DNA of 64,000 nucleotides. Source: Hydra vulgaris. Its lineage: Eukaryota; Cnidaria; Hydrozoa; Anthoathecata; Hydridae. A program made the translations under genes and the position numbers. The notes under the pieces were generated by a model, which saw nothing but the letters and a program-made list of their open reading frames with translations, searched no databases and was not told the origin of the DNA. Below are positions 42,247-54,479 of this stretch, one piece after another; position 1 is the stretch's first letter, and each line of letters opens with the position of its first letter. The stretch spans positions 27,787,501-27,851,500 of the forward strand of contig NC_088920.1 in NCBI RefSeq assembly GCF_038396675.1, read 5' to 3'.

Positions 42247-43880
42247 GCTTGACTTATCCCCTTTTAGCATAATTTGAATAAATAGACAGATAAATGTGTT
42301 TTAAAACAATGTTATTTACTAAAAACACCAAGAAATCAATATTTACATATACTCTTATTTATAAATAACTAATTTTATAAATATATACTATCTTCAAATA
42401 AATCTCCTTAGTCTGAGATAAGCAATACGAGCAATGACAACTCAGTCATCGTTTTCAACTTCAACTACTTCGGTTGTTGGCCACATAAATTTCAGCATAA
42501 AAGTCTTCAAACTCCACTGGAATATAGGGTTGTAGTTTTTTTATGTCTGCCATTTTTTCAATCTTTAGTGATACTTTTCCTGCAGGGTAAGCTTCTTTAC
42601 ATGGAAAACATGAGTTTGGGAAACCCGTTGCTCTAAAAAAAAGCTGTGATTCATTATAGAATCAATGAAAGGTCGGCCAATAACCTTGGAAGGAAATTTT
42701 ATATCATATGTGCAGTGCATGAACTTGCTTATTGAAAAGTACTGCTTTTTATCCTTTTTGACTTGCTTACCTTTGGTTTTATCGGAAACACAACTTTTTT
42801 TATAAAACTGCGGTCACCACGTCTTGAAGTCTAAAATTTCTGAAGATTGAACTTTTTGTGCCATAATTGCCTGCTGTGTCTTGGTGGTAAACAAAAATCT
42901 GTGCTTTGTTACTTTTATTGTTATGAATACAAAAAACATTAACTGAAAGTTGTCTTAGAAGGTTTCTTGTACTGGTATTTTTGGGATCTGTATGTTCTGC
43001 ATAAAGTCAAAACACAATGATAAAATTTGACTATTGTCCTTGTCATTGACGTCTTTTCGTATTCGATCATAAAACTTTTTTGATTTGCATTTATGTACAT
43101 CAAGTTCAGATTGAGCACACCTTTTTGCCGCCTCATTGAGGCGAGGACTCCTTAACTTTATATTGAGTTCCTCGCAAGTGCAGCATATGTCAACTTGCGG
43201 CCTTCCAAAGGAAAGATTATAGTTTTCTTTAAAGTAGTTGAAATTCTTTGTTCCTCCAACTTTTATTGAAAAGTATTTTTCTTTAAACAGCCTATACATA
43301 GTTTTAACATTTAAAGTGGCATCTAGATAGCATATAGGCTTTCCAAGATAATGGCTTTCTTCAGTTGGAAAGCTTTCAATGTGCTGTCTGATGAAAAGTT
43401 TGATTTCTTCAGACAATACTGGCAATCTTTATAATGTTTCTCTTCCAAAGACTTTGATCTGATTACCTTTACTTTGCTGAATTTTTCTCAAAAACCTCAT
43501 CACTTTCATCTGAATTTATTTCCATATTTCCTCACTTAATTATGATATAAAATAAGACTGAGAAAACAAAACATAGAGTTAATTCATAAAGTTAATTCAT
43601 ATTTAGGGTAAGCTATATATAGTTCAATACACACAAGACTAAGAACACAAGATTTATGTTAAAAATAAATTTAGTTCCAATTTAGATTAAGCTATACAGT
43701 ACAATAACATAAGACTAAAAACAAAAGACAGTTAAATATATAGTAAATTCCTATTTAGTTTAAGCTATACAATACAGTAAAATAAATAAAAACAACAACT
43801 GCTATCTGTTGCAGTCAATTGCGTAGTTACGTCTACAGACGGCATAAGATGATTTTTGATGCTAAAATGAGGTAAGTCAG
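42247..43880 (-). mobile_element. Candidate TIR unit around second D-C-x-x-Q-N-type copy
   Basis: TGACTTATCCCCTTTTAGCA at 42,248 faces ATGCTAAAATGAGGTAAGTC(A) near 43,859-43,879 as an imperfect inverted repeat, bracketing a gene relic in a 1.63-kb unit. An alternative pairing of the same motifs (42,059 with 42,268, and 43,859 with 44,050) would give two elements of about 200 bp instead. No target-site duplication was seen. Confidence 0.5.
42442..43525 (-). pseudogene. D-C-x-x-Q-N-family relatives, copy 1 relic
   Basis: It begins with an acidic leader (MEINSDESDEVFEKNSAK). The recognisable body is IRQHIESFPTEESHYLGK, YLDATLNVKTMYRLFKEKY, YNLSFGRPQVDICCTCEELN, LDVHKCKSKKFYDRIRKDV and then ILSLCFDFMQNIQIP (a first acidic strand). 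Further on are FCIHNNKSNKAQIFVYHQDT and, at the end, IPVEFEDFYAEIYV. This is the same architecture as the gene at 39,680 (SHY, LD/LN.xKLY, CxxC, acidic strand) but a different subfamily. Stops in the C-terminal third make it inactive. Confidence 0.65.
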
Positions 43881-44030
43881 TGACTTAACTCCTTCTAGCA
43901 TGAACAGCTCCACAACTGATTCCAGTTACTGGGGTAACAAAGCGTCTGGCATGTCTGATTTTATCATAAATAGTTAAAACCTACTATTAAAACATGAAAA
44001 CCATTATTAACTCAATTTTCAATTTTTGTG

Positions 44031-45331
44031 ACTTATCCCCTTTTAGCATGACCCGATTCAACTCTTAGTCTTAGATATAATATAAAAACTAAGCAGTTAT
44101 AATTAAATATTTATTCACGTAAAGTTAAACAATTTACTCAGTAATTGTTCAGCTTTACGTAAACAAAAAGTTAATCAGAATTAATGTTTTTATTTACGTA
44201 AAACTGACCAATTACTGAGTAAAAGCAATTGCTCATTCTTATTCACCCAGCCTAATAGCGATGACAATTTAGTCATCTTTTTCAAATTCAACTACTGTTG
44301 GTCACATAAATTTCAACCTAAAAATTTTCGAACTTCACTGGAATATTGGATTGTACTTTTTAATGTCTTATTTAATAATTCTTTAAAGGAACTTTTCCCG
44401 CCGGATTAGCCTCTTTACTTGGAAAACATAAGTTTAGACAACGTGTTTCACTAGAGTAAAAGCTATGTTTCGTTATAGAATCGATGAAAGGTCGGCCAAT
44501 GATGGAAATTCTAAGGTTATTGGGCGACATAGGACCAAGTCTGTGACAGATTATCGTGTCGGTTTATTTCTTGCTTTATTACGCTAAAATCCCTTTCACA
44601 TAGTAGGAAGGAGTACCCTCTAATCACTAGAGTTGCTCAATCTTTTCAAACTCAGTCATGTATAAGAGTAGCATAGACAATTATTTTGGCTACAACAATC
44701 TTACAATCAAACAATCTTAGAATAAATGAAGTTATATGAAGGTTACACTGCTGCTCTATTTCCACTAAATAAAATACACTGCATTCGGATCCTTTCCTGC
44801 TGTGCCTTGATGGTACTCAAAATTTGATGAAGTTTATTTTTATTCTTGTGATTGAAGTCTTTTTGGATTCAATCATAAAACATTTTGATTTCCGTTTATG
44901 TACATCAAGTTCAGTCACATCACTTTTCTGCTTCATTGAGATAAAGACTTTAAATTGAGTTCTTCGCAAGTGCAGCATATCTTTTTTTTTTTTTTTAATT
45001 TTGTTATTTAGGTGCCCCAAAAAGAAGACCTAACGGTCTTGTCACAGAACACCGCGGAAGTGCATTTAACCAGGAAGTTCACGCCTCCTTCCTTACCGTG
45101 ACGCGAAAATATGTCCACAGCACGTTTTGAATCTGGATCTCCTGCTTCTAAAGCAAGTGGTCTAACCACTGCGCCACGGCCGCAACAATCTTTCAACAAG
45201 CCTTCCAATGGAGAGGTTACAGTTTTCCAGTTGTTGATGTACACTGCGTTTTGCCAACTTTATCAAAGGGTACCTTTCTTTAAACAGCCTACAAATAATC
45301 TTAACATTTAAAGTGACATCTAGATAGCATA
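44031..45331 (-). pseudogene. D-C-x-x-Q-N-family relatives, copy 2 relic, SINE-interrupted
   Basis: This minus-strand relic is a more decayed paralogue of copy 1. Its start motif GTGACTTATCCCCTTTTAGC at 44,030 repeats that at 42,247. Its end VVEFEKDD parallels the end of copy 1, and its N-terminal part near 45,200-45,330 matches ICYLDVTLNVKIICRLFKER. A SINE of about 200 bases lies between the halves (44,985-45,186). The 5' portion is cut at the TA where the mariner at 45,334 begins. Order of events: this element, then SINE and mariner. Confidence 0.65.
44985..45186 (-). mobile_element. tRNA-derived SINE (family 2)
   Basis: On the minus strand: GCGGCCGTGGCGCAGTGGTT (A box), GACCACTTGCTTTAGAAGCA, then the B-box region GGAGATCCAGATTCAAAACG. 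The body carries GGCGTGAACTTCCTGGTTAA and GTGACAAGACCGTTAGGTCT, ending in an A-rich tail (T-run on the + strand at 44,981-44,996). The host gene relic continues on both sides. ATCTTT(T/C) is found at both junctions, a likely target-site duplication. Confidence 0.85.
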
Positions 45332-45333
45332 TA

Positions 45334-46174
45334 CCAGGTCTATAAGCATGAAGTGAGCGTCGAGTTACAAATGTATCGATAGAGAACATTTGTTGTGAAC
45401 GGGCCTTAATTTTTTTTTAATTTTGTTGCTATGACATCTGTCAAACATATTTAGTAAACATCAAGTCATTGTATGAAAAACATCATATTTTTTAATTGTG
45501 TTTAAAATGTCGAATTTTGTACCAGAAAATGATGATTTGCGGAAGGCACTAATTTTTCGTTTTCATTTGAAGAAAAGTGCTGCAGAATCGCATCGAATGC
45601 TTGTCGAAGCTTATGGTGATCATGCTCTATCGGAAGCAACATGTAAAAGATGTTTCAACCAGAAGGGAGTGGTGTATCATGAACTTCTAAAACCTGGCGA
45701 AACTGTTGATACGCAACGCTACCAACAACCAAATGATCAATTTGAACCGTGCATTGATCGTAAAACGACCAGAATGAGCCAGAAGACACGGAAAGGTAAT
45801 TTTGTTGCATAATAATGCTCCGAGTCATACAGCAAAAGCGGTCAAGGAAACGATAACATTACTTGGCTGGGAAGAGTTACCTCACCCGCCGTATTCACAA
45901 AACTTGGCTCCTTCTGACTACCATTTGTTTTCATCGATAGGACACGCATTGAATGAGCAACAATTCAATTCCTACGAAGAAGTCGAAAAATGGTTTGCCT
46001 CAAAAAACAATCAGTTTTATTGGCGTGGTATCCACAAATTGCCAGAAAGGTGGTCAAAATGTGTAGAAAGCAATGGCAAATACTTTGAATAATATATTTT
46101 TTACTTTTCCATCAGAAAATAGTGTTTTATTTTGAAAAAAAAAACGCTCATTTCATACTTATGTCTACCCTTGG
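45334..46174 (+). mobile_element. Internally deleted mariner element with TIRs
   Basis: Left end CCAGGTCTATAAGCATGAAG (followed by TGAGCG) is matched on the right by CGCTCATTTCATACTTATGT, continuing to CTACCCTTGG, as an imperfect inverted repeat. TA precedes the left end. The unit is 841 bp, shorter than the usual ~1.3 kb. Confidence 0.85.
45507..46092 (+). pseudogene. Mariner transposase with central deletion
   Basis: The N-terminal frame (MSNFVPENDDLRKALIFRFH) reaches ATCKRCFNQ and then jumps directly to KGVVYHELLKPGETVDTQRY. The second helix-turn-helix and the first catalytic aspartate region are therefore deleted. A frame change near 45,800 leads to LHNNAPSHTAKAVKETITLL, PPYSQNLAPSDYHLF and WRGIHKLPERWSKCVESNGK. 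HNNAPSH has Asn where the catalytic Asp of HDNAPSH is expected. This matches the group of mariners with the KGVVYHELLKPGET motif found in insects and cnidarians. Inactive. Confidence 0.85.
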
Positions 46175-46175
46175 A

Positions 46176-47830
<1,655 letters not shown>

Positions 47831-47840
47831 TTGGTTTTAC

Positions 47841-48265
47841 GTTTTTTATTTTTTTGATTAATAAAAGTGCATAAAATTATCTGTGTTTAAGATGAGATTT
47901 TTTAATAATGTTTTAAGAAAAATCAGGTTATTCGATTTTGAAAATTTAATATTTTTGGATATTACTTTGTTGTACAGATAAGGACCATAATATGAAATAG
48001 AGAAGAAAGAGGGATTATTTTTTTTGGTAATTTAAGTTTCCTTCTCTTGCGTCAGATCTATTTTTTCTATTATGAAAGAAATTTTTTGAAAAATGGAGCG
48101 GAAGATGTCCAAGTTTGTATTTTATCATAAACATCAAATTTTAAAATATATTAATTTTATAGACATTTAATCAGTACTCGAAATTTTGATAAGATCTTCA
48201 AGATCTTCTTTTACGAAGCAAGTTAAGATTTTTAAGTTGTTATATTACGATTAATAATTGCAAAC

Positions 48266-48267
<2 letters not shown>
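47841..48267. other. No gene recognised
   Basis: AT-rich spacer between a Tc1-like element and the next TA tract. Confidence 0.4.

Positions 48268-48330
<63 letters not shown>
48268..48330. repeat. (TA)n microsatellite
   Basis: About 60 bases of TA immediately before a LINE 3' end. Confidence 0.96.
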
Positions 48331-48335
<5 letters not shown>

Positions 48336-48508
48336 CTCAATCCAAAACCTACTATTCTGCCACTAAATACTCAATCACAAACCGAGGACCTAAACTCTGG
48401 AATACACTTTTAAATAATGATCTTAAACCACTTTCTTCGCTTAATCAATTTAAAACTAAACTTAAGCAAAATCTTTTACTAAACGACAATGAACTAAATT
48501 TCTTCTGA
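48331..48508 (+). pseudogene. LINE 3' end (reverse transcriptase C-terminus)
   Basis: The frame TYYSATKYSITNRGPKLWNT, then LLNNDLKPLSSLNQFKTKLK and a stop at 48,508. The pattern YSIxxRGPKxWN followed by an amphipathic FKxxLK tail ends many non-LTR reverse transcriptases and is shared with the fragment at 52,690. About 420 bases of 3' sequence follow, with T-rich low complexity at 48,620-48,690, before another TA tract at 48,929. Confidence 0.65.
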
Positions 48509-48928
48509 AGCGTTTAAAATGAGAGTACTATTATTAATGATTTAGTATTAATAATTGTTTATTACTAAGATTGTCTATTCTAATACATAAATATGATAAA
48601 TAATCTTGTCTCTAGTCTTGTTTCTGTTTATTTTTTTTTTTTGGTTTTTCTTTTTTTTTTGTTTTTTTTTTTTTTGTTTGTTTGTTTTTTCTTCTTTATT
48701 GTTGGTCTTTTTAGTAAGTAAAGTAAACTTAAGCGTAAATAAAAAAAAAAATTTATAGCATATGTAACTTTTACGGTTTTTATTAGCATTGTAATTTACG
48801 GTATATTTATTACGGGGCTTAGTGATAAGGCAACTATAGTCTTCTTTTTGCCCCTGTCATATATTGTTTTTTATTCATGAACATTGTTATTGTAAATACT
48901 ATTAACGACGAAATATATAATTAAAAAA

Positions 48929-48960
48929 ATATATATATATATAAATATATATATATATAC

Positions 48961-48991
<31 letters not shown>

Positions 48992-49071
48992 AATATATAT
49001 ATATGAGTATATATATATATATATATATATGAACTTAAATATATAAATGTATATAAATATGTATATATATC

Positions 49072-49163
<92 letters not shown>
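48929..49163. repeat. (TA)n microsatellite with interruptions
   Basis: TA dinucleotide with TAAA and TGTA interruptions. It may have grown from the 3' tail of the LINE fragment upstream. Confidence 0.96.
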
Positions 49164-49169
<6 letters not shown>

Positions 49170-49442
49170 CTGAAAGTTATGAAATACGTATGTACAGTGC
49201 AGAGTCACAAACGTGAATGTTCCAATCCTCCTTACTTTAACTTTAGACTTAATCCAATTCCATATTGAAAGCAAGCTAATTCTAATAGAGTCTAGCATAA
49301 CAAAATAATGCATTTGAAAATTTGGGGTTAGGAATCTTTTGAGACGGATGACCCAAAGTTTATAATTTATAAAATGTTTCCAGTTTTTAAAGAGCTACTA
49401 ACATGTTCTTTTCAATATTATAATCGTATTTGTACCAGGGTT

Positions 49443-49471
49443 GGCAACCTGCTTGCGAGCAGCAGGTTGCC
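49443..49471. repeat. Short hairpin
   Basis: GGCAACCTGCT at 49,443-49,453 pairs with AGCAGGTTGCC at 49,461-49,471. A second hairpin with about 20-base arms (TCTACTTTTTTTTAAACCGT) is at 49,642-49,690. Confidence 0.85.
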
Positions 49472-49864
49472 CATTCTGGTATAAACATTTAAATAATGTA
49501 ATGTAGATTATATACTTACATAAATCTTTATTTGTTTTTACATCGGACCAACAAACACAAACTTTGAAAAAATGATTGTGTTACGAGTAAACATCTCGCG
49601 TGTGCTCATTTAATTCTGTATGTGTCAGGTATTTTTAAATTTCTACTTTTTTTTAAACCGTGTTGTACTACACGGTTTAAAAAAAGTAGAATATAGAAAA
49701 TGTCATTAAAATACTAAAGGTTGGGTGAGTATGTAACACAAGGCTACAAACAATGCCTAGTTTTCTTTTTTTTAAGTTTAGTTTTGTTAATTTTAGTGGT
49801 CAATAATTTGAAATATTTACAACAATCCGTAATAAATTTATAGACTTAAAAATTATAAATGTTC

Positions 49865-50221
49865 GCTATGTTTAAATTACCAACAAAGATGTGCAGCATC
49901 AGGCACCTTTATACTAACAGTCTTACGATACTTGTGCACATCTGTGACCAAGTACCATACTCTAAGAACATAATAGAATACTGGAAACGTATGTGGAGAG
50001 AGTTTATTTCCAGTTATTGTTTAAAAATTCTCTTTTAACTAGTTTAAATGTTCATCTAATCGATTTTTGGAAGTATTGATGGAAGTCGCGTCAATTACTA
50101 TTTGCGGCAGCGTATTCCACTGCAACACAACACGATTTGTGAAGAATTTCTCTCTTGGCATGCAATTGAGTACTCTTTGCTTAGTCATGCATATATGCAT
50201 TGAGTAGACTAAAGTACTCAA
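49865..50221 (-). pseudogene. LINE 3' end (CR1-like C-terminus)
   Basis: On the minus strand the frame VLNCMPREKFFTNRVVLQWN continues LPQIVIDATSINTSKNRLDE-HLN and stops at 50,039. FFxNRVVxxWNxLP...VxAxSxNxFKxRLD is the usual C-terminus of CR1/Jockey-like reverse transcriptases. About 170 bases of possible 3' untranslated sequence follow. The copy is 5'-truncated: just upstream of the frame (50,182-50,239) lies a palindrome. Confidence 0.7.
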
Positions 50222-50239
50222 TGCATATATGCATGACTA
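50182..50239. repeat. Perfect palindrome, 25-bp arms, 8-bp loop
   Basis: 50,182-50,206 and 50,215-50,239 are exact reverse complements (core ATGCATATATGCAT). It duplicates part of the LINE fragment in inverted orientation. Confidence 0.93.
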
Positions 50240-51550
50240 GTAACTAAGTAACCAAATTTATTTAAAAAAGTAACGCTGTTGACATCAACTTTCATGATCT
50301 CCCCCACTCCCCCTTGTCAAAAATTTCCAGACCCCCTCCCCCTACTTTGTTGACGTAATTAATGGACAGTCCCTAACATAAAGTGTAATAATTAATAATA
50401 GTAAAACATTATCGGAGATGTAATCTTTACCTTACTAGCCTATCAAAAAAGTTCAAAAGCAAAATCTTTTTATAATATGCTATATATATATATATTACAA
50501 TGCCACTTATTGTCAAAACAACTTGGGTAACTGAAAGTTCAGCAACTGCGTTGGACAATATTCTTTTTAACCACTTGTTAGAAACTTCATTTGAAGCAGG
50601 AGTATTTAAGATCACTAAGTAAGTGACCACTTTCCTATTTACGTAAAAACTATTAACCTTGGAAAATTTCGATTACTCATCGAAAGATAATTAGTTTATA
50701 AAACGTAATCTGTTAATGTTAAATGCCAATATCTTGCACAAACTATATGAAGACAAACGGAATGAAGTCTATGAATGCCATAAACCAAAGAAGCGTGTCT
50801 TGTTTAATAAATTTTAAAATATGTATCATAAAACATTACCATATGAAGTAGTAAGAAATAAAACGAAAAACTTTACTTACCTTGGATGAACAAAACTTTA
50901 GTATACAGGTTAGAAAGAGAATACTTAACTTCATGTTTACCGAGATATAATTTCTTCACCAACCGAGTTTGTAATAATTACACTTTGATACCGAATGAAA
51001 TCGTAGAAGCAAGATCCTTGAATGTTTTCAATGCGCGAATAGATAAATATTATTGATAACTTGTATTTTAAAGAGTGATCAGAACCGACAATGCGGGAGG
51101 GAAGGGTGGTGGGGGTGGCCAGGGGCACGTGCCCCCACCCACCCTTTGAAAATTCGATATGTTGCCATAAATCGGGTAACAATGAAAAATAAATTATTTT
51201 TCATAAAAATATATTTTTTTAAAAACTACAGCAATCATAGTTTGACCAAATGAAAGAACGAAATATAACAAAACTGCATACTTATCTCAAAATTACCAAA
51301 TTTGCACTATAAATTAACCAATAGCCACAGCGTAACAATGTAACAATGGCCACATATATATACTATTACTTACAATCATTATAATGTTCGAGAAAAAAAT
51401 AAAAACTCGATAACAGATTTCTAAAATATATTGAAAACAAAAATAAATACAAAAAATATGAATATTTTTATTAAAGCTTGCTATAAGTTTGAAAAAAAAA
51501 AAATTTTATTGTATAAAAACTTACTGGATGTAAATTTGATATATACACTG
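50240..51550. other. No gene recognised; C- and G-rich patches
   Basis: A C-rich patch (50,298-50,345) is followed by TTGACGTAATTAATGGACAG; a related arrangement on the other strand occurs near 63,600-63,770. A G/C-rich patch is at 51,090-51,145 (GGGAGGGAAGGGTGGTGGGG). No coding sequence is supported. Confidence 0.45.
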
Positions 51551-51553
51551 ATA

Positions 51554-52375
51554 TACAGTATTGGCCATTAATAACAACCCATCATATTATTTTAGTATGA
51601 ATATATGTTTGAAATTAAATATTTTATAAAGTGATTTTTTTTTAAGTTTTTTTTTATTGTAATAAACCAAATAATCACATTGTAAATTTATTATAAAATA
51701 AAAAAAACTAAAAACTAAAATATTGAAATTAAAACAAGCTTTCTATATTATATCAAAAAAAAAGAAAAAAAAAAATGTGACCGAAATAAACAAACCACAA
51801 AAATAAAATTAACAAACATTAATAAAAAAAAATACTTACAAAACATTAAAAAAAAAAATTAATATTTTGTTGACAATTCTTTTACTTATAAGTATTCATT
51901 GATATGTTTCGGAGTTCACTTAATTCTGAGTAATATCTTTTCGAATACTATTCAGTAGTTTTGTTACTAATTCTTTAAGCTATTCCAGATCTTTTATTTT
52001 AATTTTACTGAGATAGTGGTTTAACCCAGACCACAAATTCTCTATGTTATTGAGATCTGGACGATTGGCAGGCAAAGACATGGTTTTAATTTTGTTGTCA
52101 TCAAACAATTGCTTGCAAATCTTAGCAGTATGGAGCATTATCTTGTTCGACAATAGTTTCCATGTCTTTTGGGAAAATATCAATAGAAGGCGTTAAACAA
52201 TTATCCAGTATGTCTAAATATTTTTTGAGAATCGAGCCTTTAATCAAATATTTTGAAACAACCGACACCTTCCACCAAATATTTTGAAACAACCAACAAT
52301 TAATTTCAATTGCAATTATTAAACTACCGTTGATACTAATTTGTTTATACCCAAAAGTGATAATAATCATCTATA
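51554..52375 (-). pseudogene. Tc1-like transposase, C-terminal half with one end
   Basis: At 51,555-51,590 the sequence ACAGTATTGGCCATTAATAA has the form of a Tc1 inverted-repeat end. On the minus strand the frame reads IDIFPKDMETIVEQDNAP (second catalytic Asp), shifts, and goes on HTAKICKQLFDDNKIKTMSL, PANRPDLNNIENLWSGLNHY (third catalytic Glu, in the DD34E pattern) and LKELVTKLLNSIRKDI. The first catalytic residue and DNA-binding part are missing: the copy is truncated near 52,375, and no second end was found. Cut-and-paste family, TA target. Confidence 0.8.
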
Positions 52376-52689
52376 TGGATATATGAATATAGAGCTGATG
52401 AATGTAACTAATTTCTTCAGACCTAACAAAATCAAAATAAAACGTAAATAATACTCAGTAAAAATTATTTTATAGAAAAACTCCAGAAAACCTGTGACTT
52501 AAATTACCAAATTTCTTTATAAATGATGAAAAAAATTAAAAGACCAGCATTTTTAAAGTACTAAGCAATTTTCAAAAACAAAAACTTAAATCGGTTTCCC
52601 ACATAAAATACATCAAATCAAAAATAAATAAAGCAATTGGCATGATGTACCTTTGATTGTCCATTCATAAATACTGTAAATCTTAAGTT
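52376..52689. other. No gene recognised
   Basis: AT-rich spacer between the truncated Tc1 copy and a LINE fragment. Confidence 0.4.
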
Positions 52690-53095
52690 AATTTACTTCA
52701 GGCTAATTCACAGCTACAATAATTATGGTAACATTGCGCGGGCTTGGTCACAATCAGTTAAACTTCGAAAGAAATTTAATGAGGAAAAACATGTTATCAG
52801 AATTCTTTATGGAAAAAGCAGATATAAACATGGAAGGGAGAGAAATGAAAATGAATATATGTTAAATAAATACATTTTATTACGTGATCTTCATACATAA
52901 TTATATAAAAAATTGCGCACCAAAAATTTTGAAAAAATACTTGAGATAAATCAAAACAATAACTATTCTATGAAATTGAATGAGAAGTTCGCTTACACAC
53001 TGCCTTGTAAACTAACTAAATATAAAGAATACAGCATAAATTATCGAGGGCCTAAGATATGGAACAGCTTTAAAATTAAATATTATAGTGAATAG
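52690..53095 (+). pseudogene. LINE 3' end (reverse transcriptase C-terminus)
   Basis: The frame LIYFRLIHSYNNYGNIARAW, then SQSVKLRKKFNEEKHVIRIL, is interrupted by a stop at about 52,900. It resumes as LYKKLRTKNFEKILEINQN and KEYSINYRGPKIWNSFKIKY and stops at 53,095. The LIHSYxNYxNIAWA block and the YSIxYRGPKxWN block are C-terminal landmarks of non-LTR reverse transcriptases. 5'-truncated, with one nonsense codon. Confidence 0.75.
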
Positions 53096-53314
53096 TTATA
53101 ACAATAAAAAATATAATGAAATCAGTAAACTATTTTAAATTTAAAACAAGAAGTTTTGAAAGTTTTCTGTTGACGCTTTGTTATATTTTTTGCAGATTTA
53201 AGTGCGATGGCTGATAGCATAGTTAATAAAATAAAATAGTAATAAAATTTAAATTTAAAGTTTAAAATAAAATTTAAGGCTTTAGTTGTTACATTTTTTA
53301 CTATAAAATAATAC

Positions 53315-53380
53315 AACTATAACAATTTTTAAAAAATCAAAAAAACATTTTTTTTTGATTTTTTAAAAATTGTTATAGTT
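53315..53380. repeat. Palindrome, 31-bp arms
   Basis: 53,315-53,345 and 53,350-53,380 are reverse complements (AACTATAACAATTTTTAAAA..) around 4 bases. Confidence 0.9.
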
Positions 53381-53522
53381 GCCTTTTTAAACGAATTTTG
53401 AAAAAACAAAAAATGAGCTTCAGAATAGTGTCGAATAAAAAGGCCTAGTGAAGCAAAAAAAAGGAACAGCGTCGGAAAAGGATTTAATGAATAGTGTCGA
53501 AAACAAAAAAAGAAATAACTAG

Positions 53523-53574
53523 TTAGCTACTTTTTGGAGACCACAAGTTATTTTGGTCTCCAAAAAGTAGCTAA
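53523..53574. repeat. Hairpin, 21-bp arms
   Basis: TTAGCTACTTTTTGGAGACC(A) pairs exactly with 53,554-53,574; the loop is 10 bases. Confidence 0.93.
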
Positions 53575-53589
53575 TTGCTACAAGCTAGG

Positions 53590-53690
53590 CTGATACTACG
53601 AGAATTAATTTCAGCGCGGTACTACCAGGGATGTTGCAACTCTTTCCAATAAAGTAAGCCCTACTACTATGTCACAACCGCATTAAAAAA
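53590..53690 (-). mobile_element. SINE family 1, diverged 5' half
   Basis: On the minus strand AATGCGGTTGTGACATAGTA parallels the head of the SINE at 6,061, and ATCCCTGGTAGTACCGCGCT matches its ATCCCTGGTAGTACCGCACT almost exactly. Confidence 0.75.
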
Positions 53691-53879
53691 AGTTTAAGTG
53701 CAAAAAACAGTTTGCATAATTCATTTACTATGAATTATGCAAATTGTTTTGGAACATGAAACCTTTTTTATGTACGTCAACAGTTATTATGATTTAATCA
53801 AGTGTAATAATGAATATTTATATTTATATGAATGAATGATATAAATGAATATATATATATATATATATATAAATATTGG

Positions 53880-54010
53880 GTGATGGTTTAAGCGCTTGCT
53901 TTAGAATTAAGAGGTACAACGTTCAATTCCAGCTCTGGTCATATTTTCGTCATAAGTTCTCCGGTGCTCAATAAAAAGACCGTATGTACTATTTGTAGCA
54001 CTTAAGAAAA
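53880..54010 (+). mobile_element. SINE family 2-like copy
   Basis: TGGTTTAAGCGCTTGCTTTA, then GTTCAATTCCAGCTC (B-box type), CGGTGCTCAATAAAAAGACC and GTAGCACTTAAGAAA. The tRNA-like head starts right after a short TA tract (53,849-53,870). Compared with the copy at 44,985 the body is shorter. Confidence 0.65.
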
Positions 54011-54104
54011 CAGATAAATGAATAAAACTTAATTCATATAAAACATCATACATGTTTTGCAGTACCACATATAAATAATGCAAAAAACAAATTATTTATT
54101 GTGT

Positions 54105-54222
54105 AAATGTTAAAACTGTATCATAGGAAATGTTAACACTGCATCATAGGAAATGATAACACTGCATCATAGGAAATTTTAACACTGCATCAGAGGAAAT
54201 GCTAACACTGCAACATAGGAAA
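54105..54222. repeat. Tandem repeat, ~26-bp unit, 4-5 copies
   Basis: Unit CATAGGAAATGTTAACACTG followed by CAT, with single-base changes in each copy (GATAAC, TTTTAAC, GCTAAC). Confidence 0.9.
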
Positions 54223-54284
54223 AAAGAAAAATCATTAAAAATGAGTATGCAATTTGTTTTGTATTTCTCATAATAATAATGATG

Positions 54285-54475
54285 ATAGATTCAGACCAGA
54301 AGGTCTGCGGTTTAAAGCCGGCTCTATATATTCAGATATACATAGCCGGCTCGGTAAGGAATTTGGTAAGGAAGAATTGGTAAGGAAGAAGGCGTAAACT
54401 TCCTAGTTAAATGATACTCCATGGTGCTCTGTGATAAGACCATTAGGACTTCTTGGAGCACCTACATAAAGAATA
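54285..54475 (+). mobile_element. SINE family 2 copy
   Basis: The body and 3' end match the SINE at 44,985: GGCGTAAACTTCCTAGTTAA, then GGTGCTCTGTGATAAGACCA and TTAGGACTTCTTGGAGCACC, ending TACATAAAG. The head (GACCAGAAGGTCTGCGG...) is altered, with an inverted GAGCCGGC/GCCGGCTC pair and a short GGTAAGGAA triplication. Confidence 0.8.
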
Positions 54476-54479
54476 ATGA

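Noticed and set aside
45036..45180. Possible tRNA gene on the minus strand
   Set aside because: It is the head of a SINE that interrupts a transposase relic.
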